A DNA stretch of 64,000 bases from Rotaria socialis (lineage: Eukaryota > Rotifera > Eurotatoria > Philodinida > Philodinidae), in the NCBI GenBank assembly GCA_905331475.1, contig CAJNYU010000247.1, positions 92,482 to 156,481 on the forward strand, read 5' to 3'. Position numbers and translations under genes: made by a program. Positions 1-10,086 of this stretch are shown here, piece after piece. Under the pieces are notes generated by a model. That model was not told the origin of the DNA. It searched no databases and saw only the letters and a program-made list of their open reading frames with translations. Position 1 is the stretch's first letter; every line of letters begins with the position of its first letter.

Positions 1-647
1 CGCGGGGAGGGGGGGGCGTTGCATGTAAATAGATAGAAGCATAAGTCATCTACGTACATCAGCCCTCACTCGATGAATAGAGATTTAGAGATTCAAACTT
101 ACATCTATGCTATTTTATAGTAATTCTCACCATAGCTTTTTTAAAGGACGATTTCTTTTTGAATTTTTCTTCTACTACAATATAAACCAACAATAGCAAT
201 AGTAATAGTCTGACATGATATGAGAACCATTATTTCGCTTTCTGCCGTATCTCTCTAGTAGAGAAAGTTTCATGTTAATTTTAATTTCTTTACTTGATTA
301 AAAAATTATTCGTTTCGCTGATGTCTATGTCATCAAGTGAATCTTGAGGGTTAAAACGAGCCTGAATCGAATATGATCAGTTCTACCTAGTTGTAATTAA
401 TCAATACATGCCTGAGTTGATTGATGGTTATCTCAATTACGTGACAATTAATTCAATATGTTGAGATATCGGTACAATCAGAAATTATCATCGAGAGGAC
501 TACGGGATCTGTAATTTTGACTCATTGGTTATCTAAATACTTGTTTTCTCTCTTTCTCTTTCTTTCTTGATACTTTCAAGGTAGCAAAACTTAGTTGCCG
601 CGAAGCGCTGAGCGATCTCATTTCTTTCTTTAATCTAGGCTGCGTGA
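1..647. other. Non-coding leader upstream of the SAM-domain gene
   Basis: No convincing coding exon is seen. The window opens with a G-rich run and continues as AT-rich sequence with short pyrimidine tracts near 545-580 and 620-635. The second tract ends in an AG at 637-638, ten bases before the ATG at 648, so it could be a splice acceptor (cis or spliced-leader) for the next gene. Nothing else here is supported. Confidence 0.5.
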
Positions 648-3453
648 ATGACAAATTTGACGACGAAACAAGTGGGAGCATGGCTACAAAGTATTGGCTT
701 TGAACTATATGTCACAAAGTTCAGTGGTAAGAAAAAAATCTGTATTATATAGAAGTTGATGCAATCGAAATACCAATAAATAGTCTATTTTCATCTTTCT
801 CTATGGCTTTTTTGCGTAAAATTGCGTTAACTTTTTACTTTGGAAAGAAAATATCATTAATATGCTTACGAATGGTGTTTTTTTCTTATCTCACATGTTT
901 TACTTACAACGTAACAGAATAGAACGAAAATATTTATGTCAATAAAGAAAAGGAAATTTATGTAACTATATTTAAAATTGCATTGAAACAAAATTGCTTC
1001 CATTGTTGAACATCAGATACTCATTAAGAAATTGTTTTTCTGAGTATAGAGCACAAGTAAAAGAATGCGTACCAAAGCATGCCTTTATTTCTTAAATTAT
1101 ATCTGTAAACTGAGAGATTCGTTGTGCTCAGTGAAGAACTTCGAGTCCTCTGTAAACATCTTCCATCTCCAAACCAGCTAATATTCAAGAGAATTCTACT
1201 GATTTTTACTGCATTAGATAAACAAATTGATGGTACAGCTCTACTAGCTTTATCTGATGATGCAATCGTTCAGTTACTGTCTTTGAGCAGTGAAGATGAA
1301 AAGCAAAATAAGGCAGCCATTAAAAAATTCAAAAAACGATTGGAACAATTGAAAGCGGACCACAAGGAAGATTCAAGCAGACATCGAAAAGAGTAAGTGA
1401 CTCAAATATGCAATAATGACGTTATCATATCTAGTTTCTATATTGTAGACAACGAAATCCTGCCACTTTGACATCGTCAACAATGGTAACCTCGAGTATA
1501 CATGAAGACCTAGTGACTGAGAAAAGTATCAATCCCACCTACACAAAGATCCTAACTATTTCTCATGATAGTAATCGAGTCAGTATACACTTTTTTAACG
1601 ATCCACTGTTCTGTGTCAAATTGCAACAATATCTATATAAAACATATGGTATAACATGTTCGATTGAATCTGAACAAAAGAAAATTATCTTAACGTTGGT
1701 TGGTACAAAGCATCAAGTGAAAAATGGTTGTGGTGACATCATAATTCTCTTCGAATCAACACAAACGAAAATCTATAACTCAGAATCTGTGGATCGAAAA
1801 GGTAAAGTATTTATTATAAAATCTTAATTATTACGTATGTCTTGCAGCTATTTACTGGTCAAAACATATTTTTTCGGATGCAACAATTAGTGTAATCCAA
1901 CAAATAATGAACAATGAAAAACTATTTACGGTTTGGGAAAAATCAGAAATGTTTTCTGGCTTTTATAAAGTGGTATACTTCACTCATGAATCTTTTGCAG
2001 CTTCTGAAGAGTCAATTACTCAAATATTAAATCGTGAAATAGCATTCGTTGAATATATTAAAATGCCCAATGAGAAAACAAAAACTTTCCTCGACGAAAT
2101 CGAACAATTCATAATTACTGCAAAACAACCAGAATTAGCTGTTATTCGTTGTAAATATCCATTCAAAATGGAAATCAATGTCAGTTTGTTTGGACGAAAA
2201 AAATTGGTAAAAACAGTGAAGAAACAGATAGAATTACTCGTTAAGAAGCATACAGTAAAATCATTCGGAATTAAAATGACTCCAGCACAAGTAATGAGTT
2301 TCATTACATATTTTGAAAAACTATTCTTGCTTTCTTATAGCATATTTATCTAGTAGACAATTATCTTCAACGATTTAAAGACATTGAGAACGATTATAAA
2401 AATGATAATGTTAAAATACGAATACGACAGAAAGAATTCTATGCACCTCAATATTTGATCGAAACAATCAAACAACACATTAATGAACTAATATGTCACA
2501 CAACTACGTGCATAATTCAAACGATGGAAAATTCCATTTCCTTAACCGATGATGAAAAGACACAACTGATTGAGATTGCCAAAAGGTATTACTGTTCTAT
2601 AGAAAGAATTGAATCGAATACTGAAGTACAAATATGTTCAATTCCGATAGCATTAACAAAAACATCATCAACTTCAACTGCAATGATACAGCAATCAAAG
2701 GCATTCTGTTCATCGTTGTCTGTGAAGAAAATTTCCGTGCTAAATAGTTCAATAGAAGTTTATACTGCTGATCATTCCATGCCACTTTTGGTAAGTAAAA
2801 GTGTCGTCGTCACCAGTACATGCATATTATCTATTCAGGAGGACGTTATTGTGGTTTCTACAGATGCAGGAGCTATTCAAGAACGTATTGAATGTGTGCA
2901 TAAAAATGGATTCTATGGAACATCTTTCGGTAGAAAAGTTATACTGTGTCACTGGCAGCATCTAACAAGAACGAATTGTAAAGCGGGTACAGAATTAAAA
3001 CGATTGGTTACAAAATTTATTTCAATTATTGCAAAAAGTATTACTGCTGATTGTCCTGATGCTGAAAAGATTGCATTTTTGACACATGAATGGGAGAATT
3101 TTGGCAACGAAACGCAGTTTGCTGAAGAGTTTATTTTTGAATTGAAACGAGTACTTGAAAAAACAAAACCACGTTGGAGACTTTTGTTTATGTTCAATCA
3201 TAAACAAAATCAATTATGTGAAGCATTTTTTCAAGCAATGATTCGTCTACAGTCCGATGAAGATGGCTTTGCTCAATTTTCCTGTCCGCTATCAAGTACG
3301 CATCCATTGCTTTCACCATCATATTCGCAAAAACAGCGAGAGCGAGGATGTTTAAGGATAAGTGTGAATTCGAACAAACGATCTGCACACGCAGTAGTCA
3401 TCCCTCAGCTTAGAAGAAGAAATTTTCGCAGGCATAAGAAAACAAGCTGTTGA
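648..3453 (+). CDS. SAM-domain protein with PARP14-like KH/macro-like organisation
   Basis: Hand-built exons are 648-726, 1218-1392, 1449-1801, 1848-2290 and 2341-3453. All junctions are GT-AG and in phase, giving about 720 codons. A further 48-nt GTAAGT...CAG intron (2791-2838) keeps the frame and joins PLL to EDVIVVSTD, which reads better. Residues 1-70 form a SAM domain split by the first intron: VGAWLQSIGFELYVTKF, then DGTALLALSDDAIVQLL. Residues about 100-350 hold weak KH/RRM-like alpha-beta units. Residues about 480-640 resemble a divergent macrodomain, without the Gly-rich loops that bind ADP-ribose. This order recalls PARP14-type proteins, but no PARP catalytic domain is present. The tail after about 3295 is poor as coding sequence. 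The true exon may stop at a donor such as 3296 and join the TIR exon at 3689, whose phase (1) it would match. SAM is confident; KH and macro calls are tentative. Confidence 0.7.
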
Positions 3454-3688
3454 AAGCTTCTCGATAGTCTAGTTTGTGTCGACTAAATTTTAACATGAAA
3501 AAAAATGTCTGTATCGTTCAAAATGAGAAAGTAATTTTTGGGTGTGGGGACATTGCTTTTGTTTGACTCTTCATTACAACATTAAACTCTTTGAGTGTAT
3601 CTGTTTTCTTACTAGCGTCTATATTGTGAGATTGAATCGCGTTTTTTTTTTCTATAAAAGATAATATTCAATATATATTTTTGCTTAG
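3454..3688. other. Non-coding gap or intron between SAM and TIR exons
   Basis: No coding signal is seen. It ends in a pyrimidine/T-rich tract and AG (TTTTTGCTTAG, 3679-3688) that serves as acceptor for the TIR exon. It contains a GGGTGTGGGGAC motif near 3540, a short telomere-like G-rich stretch. It is either the 3' flank of the SAM gene or part of a roughly 390-nt intron. Confidence 0.45.
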
Positions 3689-4521
3689 CAATTTACATAA
3701 CTTTGACCACCTCGAAAGGGAACAACTTAGTACTATGTGAGAATGCAATCAACTGCTACACTCGAAAGAACATATCCACAGCTGAGACTATAAAAAATGC
3801 ATCGGATCTGGAAAAGTGGGATCAATGTATGATTAACGTCTTCTATAAGTATTGTGTAGAAAAACGCGTGTTGCTGCAACTTGACCTCAAGACGTTTCAA
3901 TTAAGCTTAACTGGTTCAGCAAAAAATGTCGAAAAAGCCATTGAAAAATATAAACTGATGTCTGAAATATTGATCTTGAAGTCATCAACAAGAAGTCTAT
4001 CGTTATCAAAACCAGGATCGTCTACTGTCGAAAAAAAACAGTCTGATTCAGATAATCACAGTAGTTATAACATTGCCTTCAGTTATTGTAAACAAGACAA
4101 AATTGTCTGTCGACAAATTACAACGTTCTTGTCGGGTGAAGGCTATTCATTGTGCCACTCATCATTTAACAGATCTCTATCATACCAACAAATTGAAAGG
4201 TCCGATATATTGTTAATCTACTTCAGTGAAACCTACACTAAAGATGTACATTGTATGAGCGATTTAAACTACGCCGAATCAATAGGAAAACAAATCATAC
4301 CGGTTGCAGTAATGAAAAGTATGCATCAAGAAACAGAAGAAAATACGTGGCTGCAATCAGTAACCAATGCTCAACTATTCTACGATCTATTTGATACCGA
4401 AATAGAGATCGAGTTTGAAGACGATTTCGACATGGAATGTGATAAATTGTTAGCAACACTAGTAAGTAGAAGAAAAATATTTTCTATTATACTTATCATA
4501 AATATCATATTCAAAATTTAA
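3689..4521 (+). CDS. TIR-like domain protein or 3' exon of the SAM gene
   Basis: The exon opens after an acceptor at 3688 and is open from 3691. No ATG occurs in frame until about 3829, so an upstream exon is likely; the neighbouring SAM gene is the natural candidate. The first ~100 codons contain another KH-like unit (VLLQLDLKTFQLSLTGSAKN). From about 4066 a TIR fold begins: YNIAFSYCKQD (strand A), SDILLIYFSETY (strand D region), then CMSDLNYAES and KQIIPVAV. Aligned by eye with the TIR of the downstream ARM gene (CMAELECAS), the position of the catalytic Glu is Asp here. A GTAAGT donor at 4462 follows a complete TIR domain. Reading through gives a stop at 4519-4521; splicing to 4959 (phase 0) would extend it into the next gene instead. 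NADase activity is doubtful; a scaffold TIR is equally possible. Confidence 0.65.
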
Positions 4522-5015
4522 ATGCTTTCTGTTTGAAAATCAGATATTCCTATATTCCACATTACAACGGCCATCATGAAATTCGAATTTAGATTTTGAA
4601 TTCGCGCTTTTGTTCTCTATAGAATTTCGTGGTATGATACAAATACTTACTCTAGGTCATTTTGTTTAAAATAAAAATCGATGAACGAAATATTCGCATT
4701 TATAAGCTTGATATCTGTTATCCATGACTCGAGCGAGAGTTATATTTGCGAAATAGTATTTCATATAAGATAAACTCGTTTGCTGTAGAAAATATTCGAA
4801 GAATCGATCATGTGCATTTTCCAGCGCATAATGTAACTCAAGCTATTTCACTTGAATTCAGTTAAAACTGCTCAGTTGCTATGCGCATAGCCGTAATTGA
4901 CCTCGAGTTTTATTTATAATTATATCGGGGTTTTTTCCCGTTCGCACTTCTATTTTAGCTGCGCCATACGAAACCTGGTGTGACTGGTCAGCTTTATCCT
5001 CAAGCAACATCGATC
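4522..5015. other. Intergenic stretch or long intron
   Basis: AT-rich sequence with no supported coding exon. It ends with a T-rich tract and AG at 4957-4958. This could be the acceptor of a 497-nt intron from the TIR exon, or a spliced-leader acceptor for the gene whose ATG is at 5016. The unusual length compared with the ~50-nt introns nearby favours a gene boundary. Confidence 0.4.
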
Positions 5016-6008
5016 ATGTCTGAAACAAAGCAGATGAATACAATTAATGAACAAGTGACATTCGGTCATGTGTCAATGAAATTACAAAATGTGACTGATG
5101 AACAACGAGAAGAAGGAGAAAGAACTTACAGGATACGATTGAAACAACGCATGGAAAAGGAAAAGATCCCTAGCGATGAAGTAGACGTTTTGATTTGCGA
5201 GTTGAAACTTGTTATGGATGATTTAAATGCAATTTTGAGAGGAGAAAATCCGGATAGTGCCGTTGAATTGAGTCCTCGTGATCGATATTCATATAGACGA
5301 AAAGATAGTAAGCAGTGTGATTGATCGAAATTTCACTCAACAACATCCAAATATGTTTCCATTTCTTTTTCACTAACAGTTCAATATTCAAAAGTATTAA
5401 CACATGCGATTTTGAATTGCATCAAACGTTGGCTAAAGAAAGCGCCAAACTATATGAAGAAAAATGTCGCACCGTTTACTCCCACTGGCGATATTAATGA
5501 TGCTACATTTCGATTGTACGAATCTACTAATCACGATTGGTGGAAACCCGATTACGAACCATTTGCAGCTCTACCACCGCAAGATTATTTCTCATTACCA
5601 AAGTCAAATCCAGGTTCTTGGTTTACAGCTGAGCAAGCTCAAGATTGTTTTCAACTATTAATAAAACATGATAGAGCAGTAAACACAATGAACATGAAAC
5701 TTGATAATAATGAAACAGCTTGGGATACGGTTTCTATTAGTGAAGTAGATAGTGAAAATGCTACAAATGAAGAAGATGATATTGATGATCAATGGAAAAC
5801 TCCAGAAGAAATAAAAAAGATTCAAGAGCTTGACAATCCAAAGCGCAGATGGAAGCGAAAGAATCAATTTACAGAAGCGTTTATGAGACAAAAACTACAA
5901 AATATCATCGAGTTTCAACAACTTTGTGATAGACAAACTAGTATTGAATTGGAATTGTTTCATTATAAGAGAAAAAATCCAAATATTTTTTCTGTTGCTA
6001 CAAAATAA
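5016..6008 (+). CDS. Orphan protein, acidic and charged, function unknown
   Basis: Exons 5016-5307 and 5380-6008 join in phase through a 72-nt intron (GTAAGC...CACTAACAG), giving 306 residues. I do not recognise the family. The N-terminal third is predicted helical and charged (DEQREEGERTYRIRLKQRME). The middle has aromatic/proline-rich sequence (NHDWWKPDYEPFAALPPQDY). An acidic stretch near residue 200 (SENATNEEDDIDDQWKTPEE) is followed by a basic helical tail. There is no signal peptide or membrane segment. The stop codon overlaps an AATAAA hexamer, and the ATG of the ARM-TIR gene lies only 81 bp downstream, so the two may be co-expressed. An alternative is that 4959-5307 is a 3' exon of the TIR gene, since the phase also fits. 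The start at MSETKQ is chosen because it is the first ATG after the AG at 4958. Confidence 0.6.
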
Positions 6009-6039
6009 AAACTCTTACATTAAAAAATCAACTTATGAA

Positions 6040-6089
6040 TTTTTCTTTTAGATCAAAATTCAGTCGTCTCCGTTTGATTCTATTTTACA
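6040..6089 (+). promoter_or_regulatory. Candidate spliced-leader acceptor before the ARM-TIR gene
   Basis: The 81-bp gap between the orphan gene stop and the ARM-TIR ATG contains a T-rich tract ending in AG (ATTTTTCTTTTAG, ending 6051). The frame of the downstream ATG is closed by a TGA at about 6075-6077, so this AG cannot be a cis acceptor for an upstream coding exon in that frame. Bdelloids are known to use spliced-leader trans-splicing, including for closely spaced genes. Assignment to trans-splicing is inference; an ordinary 5'-UTR intron acceptor would look the same. Confidence 0.35.
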
Positions 6090-9000
6090 ATGGATATTTT
6101 ACTGTTACCATATTCGACTATTGCTCATTGTTTTCGTGTAGAACACAACACCTTAGTGGTTGCAGATTTCAAAAAAAGATTCGATGATATAATTTCTTAT
6201 TTAAACAAAATTCCTGCTAACAAGAGAAAAACCAATGGCATGTATATTTTAACAGCTATCTGTGATGATCTTGCGAGTTTCCATACATTTCGATTATTTG
6301 ATCATTTGATTCTACGAAATCATCCAATTTTCGATTATATTGGACGAACATTTGAAATGCTTTTGACAAAATCAAATCGCTCTCAAACAATATTAATGAC
6401 TAAAGAAGAGGACGATTGCTTTTCATCGATGAGTTACTTCATTGCACAATTGTGTCTATATCAAAATGAACCATCAGGATTGATCTATGGAGATATATTA
6501 AACGAAATATTTCCGGTAACAGAAAAACCAAATGCAAAAGGTGTACACATACTCCAATTTAATAGAGACCCAGACGATGAAATCATAGATACACTAAATT
6601 TGAAAACTGCACGTTTAAAACCTGATGCACCAGCGGCGCGTCCACTCGAGAAAACAAAATTCGATGTAACAAAAATACCCAAATTAAAAAAGTTTCCACA
6701 TCAGTTTATGTCGAAAACGCATGAAACTCAGATCGATTCACCCATAATTCAATCGAATCAAATCGAATTACCTGCAAAATTATTTCAAAATATATTTTTA
6801 ACAAAATTATTTTTTTATCAATTAGCTCGTGCCATCAATGATCTATCGCAATATGAATATTCTTCATATCACGTCAAATATAAAGTTATCGATCGACTTG
6901 TTCGTCTTTGTTCAAAACTAAACATGATCGATGAATTGATTGATCCTATTATAAAATGTCTATGTTCGAAATATTATCGTGATGCATTTATAACAATAGA
7001 AATTAATCAAATTCGATTGAATCAAAAACAACTCTTTTTTATTTATGAGTGTACACAATTTCTTGTTCAACATAATTTCTTAGACCAAGGGAAAATAGTT
7101 GGCATATTGTGTAAGAGTATCATTGAAGCTACAAAAACAATTTTCGACAAACATTTCTCAGCCATAGGTAAGAATAGTTTTCGTGTTTAAAATTAACATA
7201 TTTTTTTCGTTGAAAGATACCGATATTGATTCGAATCAAGATGGAGATAGACGAATAATAATGCTTGCGCTCAGCTGTCACATTGAATTATTGTATCAAT
7301 TCTCATCGACATCATTTGGTAGAAAATATTTCCTTCAAAGTTCCATCATCGATCAGTTTCTAAGTATATTAAGACAAAGCGAATTAACCGCCAGTGCCTG
7401 TGAGCATCAGCATTTATTTAATGCAAATGTTGGTATTGTTGCATATAGTCTCATGTTATTATATAATTTGGCGTTTGAAACAGAAATATTTTCGATATTG
7501 AAACAATCAGATTTGCAAAGTATTTGTTTGAAACTTAAATCTGCAAATGATCATACGATTAAATTTGCATCGATGACATTGGCAACAATTTTAAAAGAAG
7601 ACAAAATTGATGAAGATAATGAGCCTTCTAGACTAAAGGAAGGCTACATTCAATTTCTCGAGGATATTATCGTTGAATCCGAACAAATAACAAGAACAGA
7701 TGTTACAAGAAATACAAGAGGTATGTTTGTCGTATAGATAATGCAGAAATATGAAAGTCACAATAATTTGACGGGGCAATATTTGCTTTATAAAATAATA
7801 CTGATTCAACAGCGGTACGATGAAAACAAAAAAAAGGGGGGGGGTCATTTCTAAATGATGTGGGTCTTTTCTTCATTCACCCACACCCAAAATGTCCTTT
7901 TCGAGTGTAAAAAGAGGTCAAACGTAGTGGCTAACTTTTGCTTTCCAGGGTATATATATATATATATATAGAAGTTCAGTACTCATCACTAAAATCATTT
8001 TCTATAATATACGAATATGAATATCTTGGTTATTTTCTATTAGAAAAAGATAACAAGAAGGGTGTGTTTCTAAGAGGATCGTTTTTGGAAAAATTGATTT
8101 TTGACATTGACCATCTATCAAAACATGGATATCCATCAAACGAACAACGATACAAAAATACTGCACAACAAATCCGTGTTTGCTCAACAGAAGAGACAGA
8201 CGACGTAGAATCATTATTAGGTCCGATAATTGCATGTTTATCATCGAAATTTTATCGCGATGTCTATACTACAATCGATGTCAATCATGTAAAAATTTCC
8301 AATAGTAATCTGGCACCAAAGCAATTATTTCTCATGCGTGATTGTGTAGAATTTCTCATTCGACATGATTACAAACGACAAGATGAAATAGCTAGTATCC
8401 TATGTCCAAACATGTTAGAAAATGCTGGACTCATTTTTGACCAACATCTACCAATTCTAACTGAGAATGAAGGTTAGATCAACATTGAAGCATGCAATCG
8501 TTTGTTTTGTTTGTTTATCTATTTTTAGATGACGAAGAAACCAAAAATGCTCGTATCGAAGCCTTGCTTTATCATATCAAATTATTGAGTCATCTTGCAC
8601 TAGCACAATCTACACGAAAAGACTTTTTAACACATGCAATCATCGATAAGCTTTTAAGATTTTTAGGAAATAAAATGTTGATTGATAATGCTCATCCAAT
8701 CGTTAACGTTAAGGTTGTGATTGTTGCACAATCATTAACATTATTATACAATTTGGCATTTACCAAAGAAATATTAGTCATCATGAAAAATAAAGATGTC
8801 CTGGGTATATGTTTGCAATGGCGTCTAAGCAAAGATAAAATAATTCATTTTGTTTCACAAGCATTAATGATATTATTAGATTCGAATAAAATTGATGAAA
8901 TCATTGATCCACGTTCGTTCACTAAATTCTGTATAGAGTGCATGAAAAAATCTGCCAAAGAACCACGACAAGCATATCAAGGTATTAAATTGAGTGGTCT

Positions 9001-9869
9001 ATTGAGAATTCTTGGAGGTATGCTTTTTTAAATGTCGAACTTTGTTTTCAATATAAAATTGTTCTTCATTTATAGCTGTTCTTGATAATGATACGGTGCA
9101 AAAAACTATCATCGAAGGAAAAGAAGGAATTTCATCTCTTGCAAAATGTGCTTGTGTCGTTAATCCAGATAATACAACAGCTGATCTTATAAAGAAAATT
9201 CGAAGATCTTCATTGAATATTATTTGGAAATTATTATCGTTAGAGCCTACATTGAGTAACAAACTGAAAATCAATGATCTATTCATCGAACATATTCGAA
9301 AATTATCAGAAGAAGCATCAGGAAACGAAAAAAAGATGCCTAGTCGAATTATTTGGAAATTAGGTGATGAAGAAGCATTTCATTCTGAAGAAGACACTGA
9401 TGACATACACGGAACGACGACAATTGACGATGAAATCAATTCAAATGATGCATGGGATGATTCAATTCCGTTCGATGTTATAATGAGTTTTAGCCATGAT
9501 TCAAATGACAAAAATCTTTGTCAGAAAATTTATAATCGTTTGAAATTAAAGGATGTTCAAGTATACTTTGAACTACAAGGCAAACATCGGTTGGAATCAA
9601 TTAAACAAGCATCATTGAAAAAAAAAATAATTCTAGTTTGCTTATCAGCTGCATATCGGTCATCGAAGTTTTGCATGGCAGAACTTGAATGTGCTTCTAA
9701 ACAAGAATGCCCTATTATACCAGTGATAGTTGGATTAAATTACAAAGTAAAAGGTTGGCTAAGTCATCTTGTCGGTAAAAAAGATACTATTGATTTCACA
9801 CAGAAAAATTTCAAAGACGCATTATTAAAATTAACCGATCAGATCGAGAAAATGAAGCCTACAGAATAA
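6090..9869 (+). CDS. ARM-repeat protein with C-terminal TIR domain (candidate NAD+ hydrolase)
   Basis: Five exons agree in phase: 6090-7167, 7217-7720, 8044-8472, 8529-9017 and 9076-9869, for 1097 residues. The body is helical, ARM/HEAT-like. Two homologous halves are visible. One (about 6830-7720) carries LIDPIIKCLCSKYYRDAFIT, and the other (about 8100-9017) carries LLGPIIACLSSKFYRDVYTT; both go on to an AYSLMLLYNLAF / AQSLTLLYNLAF motif. Residues about 965-1090 are a TIR domain: FDVIMSFSHDSNDK (strand A, BB region), IILVCLSAAYRSSKFC, then MAELECASKQECPIIPVIVG. The Glu in AEL aligns with the catalytic Glu of SARM1-type TIRs. ARM plus TIR resembles SARM1, but the SAM pair is absent. By family, TIR NADases cleave NAD+ to nicotinamide and (c)ADPR when ARM inhibition is lifted; activity here is inferred. 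Start chosen because a TGA precedes it in frame. An AATAAA overlaps the stop. Confidence 0.88.
7721..8043 (+). other. Long low-complexity intron of the ARM-TIR gene
   Basis: At 323 nt this intron is five to six times longer than its sister introns (49-58 nt) and lies exactly between the two duplicated ARM halves. It holds a G9 run (about 7830), a CACCCACACCC telomere-like C-strand motif (7879-7889) and a (TA)n run at 7951-7970. A duplication breakpoint or small insertion may have lodged here. Confidence 0.55.
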
Positions 9870-10086
9870 ATAATCCTAAATATAGTTTTGTTTTGTTTTT
9901 TGTATAAAGAGTGTTATCTTAAATTTTCCATCACTCCATCAATTTTATGGTCGAATTATTTTCAGATAGTAGACTAAGACTTTCGAGATAAATTTGAATT
10001 CTTAACAAAGGTAACCATGTGTCTGTTCTAATTGAATACCGCGAAATCAACAACAAATAGTATTTATTCAACGACAAAACAACTAC

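Noticed and set aside
2020-3388. Minus-strand frames opposite the SAM gene
   Set aside because: They overlap phase-consistent exons and have no domain or splice support.
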